A DNA stretch of 64,000 nt from Amoebophrya sp. A120 (taxonomy: Eukaryota; Sar; Dinophyceae; Syndiniales; Amoebophryaceae): assembly GCA_905178155.1 (NCBI GenBank), contig CAJINV010000004.1:9158300-9222299 (forward strand), written 5' to 3'. Positions 20,893 through 32,351 of this stretch are shown in pieces; the stretch's first letter is position 1, and the number at the start of each line of letters is the position of its first letter. The notes beneath the pieces are model-generated. The model ran no database searches and was not told where the DNA came from. It saw nothing but the letters and a program-made list of their open reading frames with translations. Both the position numbers and the translations under genes were made by a program.

Positions 20893-23800
20893 ATGTTGGC
20901 CCTTCTGCACAAGGGTTCCGCCACCGCGATCCGGGAGTTGGACCGGGTTCGCAAGGAAAACAAGGAGCTGCAGCTAGAAAACGCGCGGCTGAAGCTGGAC
21001 GCGAAGTTGAAAGTTCTACTGGTGAACAACCACGCCATCCGGGCGATTTCGCACACCAACGAGGCCGACCTAATCCGGAAAACGTTTGCCGCCTGGCAGA
21101 AATTTTCCGCGCTGGCGAAGGCAAAGAGGCAACTGGTCACCTCGAAAACCGACTTTTTGCTCGTGGTAAGTATCTATAACTTTATGTTGTTACTTCAAGA
21201 CCATTTGCATTTTCAGGATGGTTTGCGCGTAGGTGTAGATGATCCTATTCGCACTGTAGGCCTGTATGCTTTATTTTCTGATGATAGATGAAATAAACTC
21301 AAACGAAATCAATAAAACAGCTCCAAGCTCCCCACCGGCGCGCGTTTCGCGCCTGGCGGCAGCACGTGCACCACAAGCGCCACGTGAAGTTTGAGCAGCT
21401 GAGGCGCAAATACCGCGAGGAGACCGAAACCTACGAAACCAGAATCGCCTCCTTGGAACAGGAATTGACGGCGCAGACCGGGCCGGACAAGCGGCAGCTC
21501 ACCCGGCAGGTCGAGGCGCTGGACCGTGAGCTAAGCGCGGTGAAGCGGGAGAAATCTACGTTGGAAGAGGAGTTGAGCACGAAAATTACCTCCCTCCAAT
21601 CCGAACGGCGCGCCATGGAGAAGAAGGTCAAACTCGCCGCGGCGCTGGAGTCCGAGGCCGTGGAAGCGCATTCCGAGGTGAGCCGGGAGCTGGACCGGCA
21701 CCGGGCGTCGCTGGAGCTTTCCCGCCGCCGCTCCACCATTTCCGACGGCTTCCTGGAGGCGCGGGTGGCGGAACTGGAAACGGAACTGAAACTAGCGGAC
21801 CAAGTGGTCAAACGGCTGCAGCTCACCGGGGCCCGGATCTTGCAGATCACCCGGGACAAGCAGTTGAAAGTGCAGCTGTTCTCGCACTGGAAGAACTACG
21901 CAGCGCTGCACTTCTCTACTTCGGCACAGCAAGCAGATGTTGAGGGATACAAAGACAACAAGAATTCTTATCAGACCTCCACAGGCACGACACTAGAACG
22001 CAGCAGGAATCACAGAGGCAGAAATCGTACGGGACTCAGCAAGCGCACTCGCGAGCGGCGGCTGCCGGTGCGTTTCTCTGAATACGAGCGCGTTGAGCAG
22101 GAGTTGCAGGAGACGAGAGACCTGTTGCACGACACACACACCCGGATTCAGGAACTACAAAAGGAACTGGGGGATGGCCCGCTGAAGGACCTGCAGCGTG
22201 CGGCCCAGTTCGGCGGGTCTTCGGCGCGGTACTGCGTGAAACGGTTCCTGGAAAAGTACGACCTGTCGGCGGTCATTTTGGCGTTGTTCACGCGGGTGCT
22301 GCTCCTGCAAGAGGAAAAGATGCGGGGGCCGGGTGGCGGTGCGGGCATGATGAACAGGAAAAATGCTTCCGCAGCTTTAGGCAATTATAGTAGAGACGAG
22401 GGTCAACATCTTCTGCAAAATAACGGGAAGCTAAAGTGGAACGCCTCGACGACCGTGGGAAACATGGCTTCCAACAGGGCTTTAGCGTTTCCTTTGGAGC
22501 AGGACATTATATACCGTCACGGGATCTTGGGGTATAATCAACATCCTGAATATCAAACGCGAACAGCAGTTAGACAAGGAAAATCGCAGAAGTTCATCAA
22601 AAATCGAGCACCCCCCTGTCCGGGGCTCCCGGGACATATAGTTGATTTGTGTGGGCCCCAACCATTTCGCATTTCCCCCCTGCGGAGCCCGCCCCGCCAT
22701 GCGCTGCCGCTGGCATGTGTGTCGTTTTGAGTTCTCACGCCTGCGCATGTACGAGCCGAAGCGATCCCAGCACTTGCTTAACAGTCTTGCTCCGATTCAA
22801 AGACGCGCGTCTATGAGAAAACAGCTCCACAGGGTTCGAAGGTGGTGCGCGTTTACAATGAGTCGCATTGTTCCGAAAACGTTGCCGGCCCCCATTTCTT
22901 GTCCTGTCGCAGCGCGGAGCCCTTACAGTTTGCCACCTGAATCGCTCGCGCAACCCGAATAATGTAGAGCAACGCCGCCACATTCACCAGCAGAACCACC
23001 CAAAGCGCCAGGGGCAAACCAGCAAGCGCCCAGCCCGTTTCCCCGCCCCGGCCCGGCTGTCGAAAGCGCCGGGCAAAGGCGTGCCCGAAAGCGCCGCGGC
23101 CCTGTCGGAAATCGCCGGCAGGGGCGACCGCGATACCAGTGGCGTGGCCCGATGCGGTGGGTGTTGCATGTGCGGCCTCCGTCCGATGGCCGGAGGCCCC
23201 CCGAACGTCTCGCCCCAGTTCTGGAAAGGTTCTGGCAGATGCTGAAGCGCGCGGCCCTGAGCCCGCCTTCGCTGCGATCGGAAGCGGTGCCTGGCGGCCG
23301 GGGCGGCGGCCGGTCCGAAGGGGGCAGCCTGGCGCGCCCCGGCGTGGCTCCGGGGCCGCCGGCGTTCTCTTTGGCCAAAAGCGAAAAGAGCTGCTTCCGC
23401 GGCCGCCGGGGGCCCCGGCCGGGCAGCCAAAGGGGCCCCCTTTTTCGCAAAAAAAAGCAACCCCAAAAAGCACCCCCCTTGGGAAGCCTTTCCCCCACCT
23501 AAAACTGAAGAATTCCGCGCCCAAAAAAGCACCCCCCTAAAGCACCCCCCTGAGGGGCCCCCCGGCTTCGCCTTCGGACAGGAGCTCCTCCCGGTTTTCC
23601 CTTCTCGCCTTCTTTGTTTTATTGCCCCCATCCCCGCTATATTCCCAGGGCAAGCACGTCCCAAGACACCCATGGCCGCGGGCTTTTGGAAGAAAGAACG
23701 GCGGGCCGCCTCGTCTTCGCAGCAAATGCGGGCACACGGCCGCGCGCTTTTGAATCTGCCAAAAACTTTCCAGAACAGGGGCGAGGCGTTCGGGGTGTCT

Positions 23801-25182
23801 TCGGCTACCGGACGGAGGCCACATACGCAAAACGCATCGCGCCGGCCCGCGCCACTGGTATCGCGGCCGGCCTTGCCGGCGAATTCCGACAGGGGCGTGG
23901 CGCCTTCGGGAGCGCACGTGGCCCGGCGCTGCCGGCAACCAGGCCGGGGCGGGGACACGGACTGGGCGGCTGCCCGTTTGCTCCTGCGGCTCTGGGTGGT
24001 TCTGCTGGTGGATGTAATGTCGCTGCTCTACATTCTTCGAGCTGCGCAAAAGATTCAGGCGACAAAGTGGAAGCGTTCTGCGCTGCGACAGGACAAAAAA
24101 TGGGGCCCCGGAACGTTTTCGGAACAATGGCGCCGATTTTAAACGCGCGCCACCTTCGAACGCCTTCGGGCTGTTCTTTCATGAGCGCCTATTTTTGAAC
24201 CGGAGCAGGGTTCCAGAGCAAATGTTGGAGGCGCTTCGGCTCGTACATGCGCAGGCGTGAGAACTCAAAACGACACACATGCCAGCGGCAGCGCATGGCG
24301 GGGCGGGCTCCGCAGGGGGGAAATGCGAAATGGTTGGGGCCCACACAAATCAACTATATGTCCCGGGAGCCCCGGACAGGGGGGTGCTCGATTTTTGATG
24401 AACTTCTGCGATTTTCCTTGTCTAAAGCAGGTAGTCCACACTACAGCGTCCACGGAGATTCCGGCGCGTCTCCCGGACAAATTTTTAATAGCTTGGACGA
24501 GGATGAGGACTATTTTTACAACCAAACAGAAACACCACCACTCCGCAGCACAACGCTAATCCGTAACACCTCGACGGCGGCGGAAGCGCGCATCAAATGG
24601 CTGCTGAGACACTGGTCCAGGACGGGGTTGTTGGAGTCCCGGGGAGACCTGCACCAGATTGTGCAGCGGCTGCGGATCCGCGACAGCAACATGGTGACGC
24701 AGGTCCTGCTGTTACTCCTCAAATACCCGGATCACGAGAGTCACCTGCAGCCGCTGGACGCGGTGGTGCGGCGGCTGGTTTGTGGGGAGGCCAAACCGGG
24801 GGAGTTTCTGGCCAAGTGTGTCTTCTTCAACACGGACCATCTGGATCAGGAGCACGCGTTGTTCGGTTTTTACGATAGCAACGGAGCTGGTGCTTCTCCA
24901 GAATCAGAGGAGTTCTTGGAAAACGGGGGAGACGAGGCCGAAGGTCGTATTCGAGCAAGTCCAAGAGGTCCTCCGAACTATAATCGTACCAGACCCGCCC
25001 CGGAGGCCCGAAACCGAATAAAAGGCGGCCCAACATCAAGCGTTTTCAGTCCGCGAGACCGACGCACTGGGGTGGTGTCAAGCCATGCGGGAGGGAAGGA
25101 CTTTTACGACCGTTTGGTGCAGAATGCGTACTCGTCCTTACAGAAAACTAGGTACGCCATGTGGGACCTGGTGAATGTGTGA
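20893..25182 (+). CDS. Coiled-coil protein with Sfi1-like motifs
   Basis: Exons 20893-21165, 21321-22569 and 24431-25182 give 757 residues; the true start may be further upstream. The first intron is GT-AG; the second is the 1.9-kb palindromic element. Sfi1-like repeats, with the spacing Phe-x-x-Trp, are seen at about residues 63-76 (KTFAAWQKFSALAK), 97-110 (RAFRAWRQHVHHK) and 276-290 (QLFSHWKNYAALHF). Such repeats bind centrin at centrosomes and basal bodies in known proteins. Between the second and third lies a long coiled coil (Glu/Lys/Leu heptads, residues about 110-260). The C-terminal 250 residues contain a mainly helical region (ARIKWLLRHWSRTGLL) and a disordered tail. A centrosome or basal-body role is an inference from the motifs. 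Confidence 0.75.
22570..24425. mobile_element. Giant palindromic GC-rich introner-like element
   Basis: TIR starts TTAGACAAGGAAAATCGCAG. Bases 22570 to about 22760 are, as far as I can read, identical to the reverse complement of about 24235-24425. Perfect TSD AGCAG (22565-22569 and 24426-24430). Inside, the two arms continue as an imperfect palindrome meeting near 23500. No transposase is recognisable. Removal joins QTRTA to GSPHY in the coiled-coil gene, exactly in frame. Confidence 0.9.
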
Positions 25183-26345
25183 AAACGCACGGGTCGTGCG
25201 CCACGATGAAGGCGAACTCTCTGCTGGCGTTATAATATCTTTGTCAAACTTCTAAGGGGCTCCACCAGCAGCGCTACTACAGCTGCCCCTACTGCGTTTT
25301 GACAAGTCATCGAAGATGCGTTTTGATTCGTGTCGTGCTATGTACTTATGCTCGCGTTTCGAATTGCAGTTGTACTCCTAGTATCAAATACAGAAGTACT
25401 CAAACTTCGTGCTTTCAAGTTTGAAACAGCGACAAGGTCCTTGATGGTGTTCGAAAAGAGAAGGTCTTCTCTTGTTGATGCAGTTGTGATTGAATCTGGA
25501 GGGTGAAGTTCTCTGACTAAGCGAAGAGACGCACCGTGCAACAATAGAAGATGGCCATGGCCATGGCGATCGAACAAATATAAAAAGAAAAAAGATCGAT
25601 CATGATCCAAGACCTGAACCAAATGGCCTGGCTCGTGAAACATTTACCCTGTCCTTGTACTACCGTATGAAAAGGCCTGGCATGATACACACTTCTGAAA
25701 TTCTCTGTAGAACGATCAAGATGGATCTCGAAGCCACCAGCTCCGAAGACGATCAAGATCTCAAAATCTGTATTAAACGATCAAGTGCAGATCTGTTCTT
25801 CTTCTTCTTCTTGATCCTTCCAAAAAGTACAATATTGAAGACGTTAGAAGACAAGGCTGCCGGCGAAGTTCAAGTCGTGTCAGTACTACAGAAATACACC
25901 TACTTGCTTCCAATTGAAACTAGACAGCGACTTCGAGTAGAAGCCTAGCTATTGTAGCCCTACCCATTTGTTCCCGACAACGAGCGTACGGCTTTAAAAG
26001 AACGTCGATCTCCCTTGGCTGCACATCAGTACCCCACCATAAGTACTTTTACACGGCGACTCATCTAAGCCCATTGTCGCAATAAAGTTGTACTTGCAAT
26101 CTCTATTAATTCAGCGACACATCAAAAACCTTCTCGACGTAGCAACATGCCGCAACACAACGCTCCCACCTGGTATGGAGAGAAAAAAGTTTGTCACAGT
26201 CACTACCTTGCAGGTTTTGCATTACAAATTTTTTCAGAATCACAGCTTTTCTTTGTATTGCATGAGCACTAGGGAAATCCCTTATGAAGTTTGGCTGTGA
26301 TGCATTTTTACGCATGACAGAAAATTTTGCATTGCAAAAATGCGC
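25183..26345. other. Intergenic, possible introner upstream of RRP42
   Basis: No convincing gene; a 97-codon frame (25655-25948) has no recognisable features. About 26213-26344 has inverted ends (GGTTTTGCATTACAAATTTT and AAAATTTTGCATTGCAAAAA) like a family A-related introner, just before the RRP42 start. If it is spliced out, an upstream ATG at about 26148 could be used instead. Confidence 0.4.
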
Positions 26346-27724
26346 ATGAGTGATCGTGACGAACTTTTTTTGTTTGATACCTGGTCCACGGCGGAGCAGG
26401 AGATTGTCCGGGACGGCCTAGCGCAAAACATCCGGCTCGGAAGTTGTAGTCGGGACTCCTCTATCCTGTGCAAAAGTATCGCACTCGTAGTAATCGCAAT
26501 CATGCATTACAAATCTTTATCCCATGGCAAAGCAGCATGACAAATTCCATTTGTCATGCTGAGCTAATTTGTATTGCAATTACTACTAGTACGATACTTT
26601 TGCAGTTCATATCCTCGCCTTCTGCGCTGTCGTCATCTTCCTTCCACGTCGAACACGATGTCATTTCCTCCGCCCACGGGTCGGCCTTTGTCGCGAGTAA
26701 AGACACCAGACTGGTCGTCGGGTTAAAGGCGCAAGCGGAACAGAGAGCGAACAACTGTTCTGCTTCATCAACAAAAAAACCAACTACCACCCAAAATCTC
26801 CTGCGAGACTGCCTTTCCCTAGAGGTGCAGTTTCTTCCCGGCGTGCAGTCGGCGTATTTCCACAACGCCGACGCGGTGGCACAGATGCTCCGGAAATTTG
26901 TGTTGCCAGTTTTGGAGCAACAACCGGAAGATGTTGAACAGGAAGACGTAGAAACAACTACGGGACCAACTACTACGACACGCACTTCATTTCTCAACCC
27001 CCCCCTCGCCCGGTGCCTGGAAACCCTCCGCCAGGCAGGCTTTGCGTTGACGCTGCAGTTCCAAGTCGAAATTTCAGAAGCGGGTGTGGGGTTGCTAGAC
27101 GCCGCCAGTGTGGGAATCGGGGCCTGTTTGGAGAGTTTCGAGATGCCGGTGTTGGGCATTGAGTACGACGCGGGAAGGACCCGGGTGGTGCCGGAACAGC
27201 TGCGGGAGCAAGGAGATAAAAGCCACGGAACGATAAATATTGACGACAACATGATGCGGTTCGACGAGCATGCGATTGCCAGTTTGCTGCCGACCGCGAG
27301 AACCATGGCGGTTTTTGGAAAAAGAACGGAACAGCAAGAACAGCATCAAGAACCACCAGCAGTCGCGGCCAGCACAGGAGCTGCTGGTGAAAAAGAAAAA
27401 CATCATCTGCAGATCATGAATAAAACGTCAAAGCAACACGGTATCGTGTTCAACCCGAGTCCGGAAGAAGCGGGCTGTTGCCCCTTGTGGATTGCTTTTG
27501 TTTCGCGGAAGCATGGACTCACCGGGCTACAGGGGCCTTTTGGCGAGACCCGAGAGGGAATTCCGCCGGAAGTGATTCTGCAGATGGAGGAAATGTTTAC
27601 CGCGACCGAGGGTGGGCCGCGTGGGAACAGGGATCGTGCTGACGACGTGAACATCAATATGGAGTTTGTTGATGAAGAGGATGAAGATGTTGTGCAAGAT
27701 TCTCCTACCATGGACCAATCATGA
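26346..27724 (+). CDS. RRP42: Exosome complex subunit, RNase PH-like (RRP42/EXOSC7 type)
   Basis: Exons 26346-26461 and 26617-27724 give 407 residues. The RNA exosome trims and degrades RNA 3'-to-5' in nucleus and cytoplasm; RRP42 is one of the six ring subunits, normally without catalytic activity. Matching features in order: an N-terminal STAEQEIVRDGLAQNIRL like the family's start; DVISSAHGSAFVASKDTRLV in the place of the family's first strands, followed by VGLKAQ; LLRDCLSLEV; GVGLLDAASVGIGACLESFE, like the family's LFDAISIAVKAAL; and a C-terminal EGIPPEVILQMEEM. Low-complexity insertions lengthen it compared with the usual 290 residues. The start at 26346 gives MSDRDELFLF; an ATG two codons earlier is possible. 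One family A introner splits the N-terminus. Confidence 0.8.
26462..26611. mobile_element. Introner, family A
   Basis: Starts TATCCTGTGCAAAAGTATCG; complementary 3' end. Perfect TSD TCCTC. Removal joins RDSS to PSALS in RRP42. No AG can be placed at its 3' boundary by sliding within the TSD. Confidence 0.92.
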
Positions 27725-28292
27725 AGAGGCATAAATGAAGTCGCGCGAGGAGAACGAACTGTACAAAGGTAAACTGCAACCTGAACCTCAAAAAAATCCT
27801 TTCATCTCTGCTTGACGTATTGTTGAAAAAACGGATATTTTCACCTCAGGGATGTTGTGACAGGCGCTTTGCACCATAAGCTGTTATGACGGATGTTGCG
27901 CAACTGCAACGGTGTTCGGCGATAAAATGATTTTATCGGAGCTATGTATAATACTTTGTGCTTACTGCATCACGACCGATTTTGTGCAATGGGTCGTACT
28001 TCTACTACGATTAGAAGTTGAAATGAACATCGTGAACCACAACCAACATATACACCTTGCCGTTCTAGCAAGCGCTTTCCAGCTTCTACTGCCATTTTAT
28101 CGATCATATCGATGTATTTTCATTGTGTTGACGGCTCTTCAGGCTGTCGTCCCAGCTGGTCACATTAAAATGAGCAAGAGAGAAAACTCAATTTTTTTAC
28201 TGCGACAGAACGAGCAGTTCTATTACTATTTTTAGCCTTTACCTTTTGACGTTTTGACATAATTCGTTTTATCCGCCGCATTTTCGTAAAAT
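27725..28292. other. Intergenic, nothing recognised
   Basis: 570 bp. Contains only a short, featureless frame (27912-28235) and no repeat or RNA gene that I can see. Confidence 0.5.
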
Positions 28293-30105
28293 ATGGCCAA
28301 GCAAGAGCCTTCAGTAGAAGTTGCTCCAGCAACCTCCTTATGAACTGCAAAAGTATCGTACTCGTATAAATGCATTACAAATTTCCTCAGCGCGAGAAAT
28401 GTATTTTGTAATGCGGACTTACCTTAAGAAAAAATTTGTAATGCGTGATTGCAATACGAGTGTGATACTTTTGCACAGGATACTCCTCGTCGTTCTTCCC
28501 CTGCGTTTCTCTTGCCGTTCATGACCCGCGGACTGGTTTACTGGAAAAGCACATCATCAACCGCAAACACCCGCTCCCCCACGACGTTCTCATCGACATC
28601 CAGTACGCGGGCATTTGCCACAGCGACATCCACCAGGCACGGGCGGAATGGCCCATCGACTGCATTTTCCCGATGGTACCCGGGCACGAGATTGCGGGGG
28701 TGGTGGAGAAAGTTGGGAAGAGCGTCACGAAATTCAAGGTTGGGGAAAGGGTGTCCGTCGGTTGCTTTGTCGATTCCTGCCGGGATTGCGTCAGCTGCCA
28801 CGACGGCGTCGAGCAGTATTGCATGTCGCGGAAGAAGGGAAAAAGCGAAAAATTCGGTGCCATGTTCAAATTGAAGAATCTTGCGACCTACAACTGCTGC
28901 GTTGGGGAAGAGATGGCAGCGGAAAAAGGATTGCCGGATACGGTATTTCTATTTTATTTTACATGCGTTTGCGTCGTGCTCGTGGTGGTGGAGGTTTATT
29001 GTCGTTGTGTCCTTATACTTATTTTTGTCATGCTACAAAAGTTCCGGTCCTCCCTCGTCACACCAGATCCTCTACGGTGGCTACTCGAAGAAGATCACGG
29101 TCGACGAGAATTACATCATGCGGATCCCGGACTCCCTCGACTTTGCGAAGGCCGCGCCCCTGGCCTGTGCCGGGATCACGACCTACTCTCCTCTGAATCA
29201 CTACGGCGTGCTGAAGGCCGGAAAAGCGTTCCGCGTGGGCATCATCGGTGTGGGCGGACTCGGCGCCATGGCGGTGAAGTTCTGCAAAGCGGTCGAGAAC
29301 GAGACGTGGTGCATAAGCAGCAGCGAACGGAAGAAGGAGTATTGCCTGAACGAGCTCCAAGCGGACGGCTTCGTGGTTTCCTCTGATAAGCACGAAATGC
29401 AGAAACTGGAGCACACGTTTGACTTTCTGCTCTGCACCATCTCCGCTGATTTCGAGTGGAGCGGGTACTTGAATTTGCTGAAGCCGCAGGCAACCATCTG
29501 TCTGGTCGGGTTGCCCCCGAACAAGTGCCAGATCAAGCCCTTCGACTTCGTCGCGCGCCGGATCAAAATCGTTGGAAGCCTCATCGGCGGCATCGCGGAG
29601 ACGCAGGAGATGCTGGATTTCTGTGCGAAGCACAACATCGCGTCCGACGTGGAAATTATCGCGCCGAAGGAGATCAACCGGGCCTGGATGGAGTTAACCA
29701 AGAACGCGAATCGGAAGGCGCGGTTTGTGATCGATTGGACGTGCGAGCCGGTGGAGGGCGGGGACTGGGAGATATGAAATGCAAAAGCATCGTATTCATC
29801 GTATAAATTTAAATGCATTACAAATTTTCTCAGCATGAGATGAAATAAAATTTGTAATGCTGATTTTCCTTGACAAAGAAATTTGTAATGCAAGAGCAGC
29901 ATTTATACGAGTACGATACTTTTGCACAGGATAGGAAACGGAGAAAAACAAAGAGCATTACAATCACGTGATACACCCAGACGCCACACTGTTCGGAGCA
30001 CCACCACCGCCTCCGGGGACTACACAAGGTGGTGGTGGTATCACCGCCGGGCCGGTTCGGGGAGGTGGGGGTAGAACCAGCAGGGGGGGCTGCTTCCGGC
30101 TGTAG
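28293..30105 (+). CDS. Zinc-dependent alcohol dehydrogenase (cinnamyl-type, MDR family)
   Basis: Exons 28293-28338, 28488-28942, 29067-29772 and 29939-30105 give 457 residues. It would interconvert alcohols and aldehydes with NAD(P)H. Visible motifs: catalytic zinc site GICHSDIH at about residue 57; [12 protein letters not shown] at about 80; the structural zinc cysteines [15 protein letters not shown] at about 112-126; and the nucleotide-binding [14 protein letters not shown]. The pattern matches the cinnamyl/YahK-type subgroup; the substrate cannot be told. Introns 1 and 3 are family A introners; intron 2 is GT-AG. The last exon adds a Gly/Pro-rich tail ([15 protein letters not shown]) absent from typical members. 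If the last introner is retained, its own TATGA gives a stop right after GDWEI, a length typical of the family. Confidence 0.85.
28339..28482. mobile_element. Introner, family A
   Basis: TATGAACTGCAAAAGTATCG and complementary 3' end. Perfect TSD CTCCT. Removal joins PATSS to SFFPC. Confidence 0.92.
29773..29933. mobile_element. Introner, family A
   Basis: TATGAAATGCAAAAGCATCG and complementary 3' end. TSD GGAGA/GGAAA (4 of 5). Removal joins GDWE to TEKNK; retention creates an immediate stop. Confidence 0.88.
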
Positions 30106-30868
30106 TTTCGGATCATGTTCAAAATTTATTCTCCGCAAAACGAAGATGTGCAGCAGATGCGGAAAATTGGCTGTTTGAAATATTAAGTTTTATATAAATG
30201 ATATTGCTAGGACTGACACTGAGTCATTTCCAGGCTAAAGTGCTCGTTTTTCAGGCGGGGTTCAGTCCGTGACGTCTTGGTATAGCTTAGGAAAAATCCA
30301 AATCGACACGCTATAATCTTCTAGAGTCAAAATAAAACACAAACGCCCAGAGATGATGATTGCAGACAACTACATCATGCAACTGAATTTGCAAGAAAGT
30401 TTCTCAGCTCTGGACACTAGACAGAAATCTGTCGTGCACTGAATAGATATTTTTGATTTTCCTCATCCTGAATGGAGAACAGGTAAAACAAATTTGGGTG
30501 TTGTGCTTTTCGGATTCCAAGAGAACCAGTTGCGACTGTCCGGCAGAAAAACAACTGTAATCAACAAATTGGAATGTTGAGGATCAAGATGTTGATGTCG
30601 GTGTAGTGTGCATGATTTTTTTCTCGCCGGACACCGTCCTTGAGAATCGATCCCGACACAGTGACGAAAATCTGTCTAATCCTAAATGAAGAAAAGTACA
30701 ATTTTCCTGGTGCTCGTCGTTGACCTTTGTAGCGCAGGAATGAGGATGTCGGCAACAACAGATGAACTTTCACACCATTATGCGCAAAACGTGATGCTCA
30801 CCTTAGCCGGCCCCGGCGCCGCCCGCACTGATAATTATACCCAGGAGCAAAGCGATAGCGACTAAAAA
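30106..30868. other. Intergenic, nothing recognised
   Basis: 760 bp, A+T-richer, no reading frame, repeat or RNA gene that I can support. Confidence 0.5.
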
Positions 30869-31801
30869 ATGGACGATCCAGCAGTTGCAGCAACCACCAC
30901 AACCTCCGTCTCCAACAAGCCAAATTTCTCCGGGCGCACTTTGGGTTCCTGCGTCCTCCCGGGATCCTCCTCCCCAGCGAGAAGCATGTCATCACAGCCG
31001 TCCAGCCCGAAAATCTCCCCCGGGCGGCAACACCAACAGCGAACAAAAAGAATCGGCGTTTTAGGAGGCAGTTTCGACCCAATCACGGAAGCACACTTGA
31101 CCACCGCGGCGGGAGTGGTGCAGGCGGGTTGTGTAGACGAGGTGTGGCTGCTGCCGTGCGGCGCCCGGCCGGACAAGCCGTCGTTGAAAACACCGGTGAA
31201 GGATAGGGTTCTGATGTGTCATCTGGCGGTCAACACCCGGTTCGATGGCGCCTTCCCGATCCGGGTCTGCGAACTCGAAGCGGACGCGCAGACCTACATT
31301 CCGACCTTCGAGGTCTGGAAGGAACTGACCAAGCAGGCGAACATCAATAACGACCACAAGACCGAAGTCTACATCATCATCGGGTCCGACTTGATTCCGA
31401 CCTTGCCAAAGTGGAAATTTGCGGAGGAGGTCTTCGAGCAGGTGCCCTTTCTCGTGTACGCGCGCGACGGGTATGAAATACCTGGTAGCAAGCCTAGCAC
31501 TACTAGTCCGAAACAACAACAAGGACAAGGTAGTACTATTAATGGGAATAAAAACGCAGCGACATCATCTCCAAACAATATCCGGTGGCCCAGGCGCGCA
31601 GAGGTGATCAAGCCACCTACGGGGATGCATTTGTGCACGAGCAACGGGTCCTCATCGGAGGTGAGAAACCGAATTCGGCAATTTGATGCAGCGACAGGTG
31701 GTGGGGCTTTGCTACGAGATAGAAACTTGCATTGCGTGGCAGGCTTAGTGCCACAGGCTGTGCTGAATCACATTATGCGGGAAAATCTGTACCGTACATA
31801 G
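30869..31801 (+). CDS. Nicotinamide/nicotinate mononucleotide adenylyltransferase
   Basis: 310 residues, single exon. The enzyme joins ATP and NMN (or NaMN) to make NAD (or its acid precursor). After about 60 disordered residues comes the nucleotidyltransferase signature GGSFDPITEAHL (about 66-77), with the PIT-x-x-HL form of eukaryotic NMNATs rather than bacterial PIHxGH. Downstream are EVWLLPCGARPDKPSLK, the substrate-side IIIGSDLIPTLPKW and, near the end, SSSEVRNRI, which matches the family's second ATP-binding motif. A Gln/Ser/Asn-rich insertion (about 209-245) is not usual. No introner interrupts it. Function is well supported; whether it prefers NMN or NaMN is open. Confidence 0.85.
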   Translation: MDDPAVAATTTTSVSNKPNFSGRTLGSCVLPGSSSPARSMSSQPSSPKISPGRQHQQRTKRIGVLGGSFDPITEAHLTTAAGVVQAGCVDEVWLLPCGARPDKPSLKTPVKDRVLMCHLAVNTRFDGAFPIRVCELEADAQTYIPTFEVWKELTKQANINNDHKTEVYIIIGSDLIPTLPKWKFAEEVFEQVPFLVYARDGYEIPGSKPSTTSPKQQQGQGSTINGNKNAATSSPNNIRWPRRAEVIKPPTGMHLCTSNGSSSEVRNRIRQFDAATGGGALLRDRNLHCVAGLVPQAVLNHIMRENLYRT

Positions 31802-32351
31802 AAGAAGTCGTTGGTGCAGTTGTCGTTCTTCTTTCTTCACATCTACTAGATGCCGTACCGGATGCACGATTTGAAAGCGGCAAGACCACAACGAATTTAC
31901 AAGCAAACGACTAGTACTCGAAGGCGGCGTTACAAGTTGCAAACACCGTGCTTCGAGTTTTTTTTTGTGTTCCGACGAACGGACTTCGACGATCGCGATT
32001 TAGCAAGGAGCCCATGCGTGGTGCCTGCGCTTCAATATTGAAGCTGAACTACCATTGCGACTAGGTGTAGATTGACACTAGCGCCCCAGTGTCGAATGCT
32101 GATCAGTGCCTCCGGCTGCTGTTTGTTCCATCCGAACTGAACGAGGAAAAGCGTCCGTGATTTTGAATCATAAAACTCAAAATTTAAATTTTCTTTTCCA
32201 GTCACTGTCACAGTGGAATCACTATCACGAGCTAACCTGGTCTTGAACTTCGACGCCACATTTTAGTTTCTAGCAGCGAGTTACGTCAGCGATTGTACAA
32301 CTGCTCCATCGTATAACTACGGATCTGTTAAAGTTAAACGGAAACATTAAC
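31802..32351. other. Intergenic, nothing recognised
   Basis: 550 bp without a convincing gene, repeat or introner. Confidence 0.5.
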
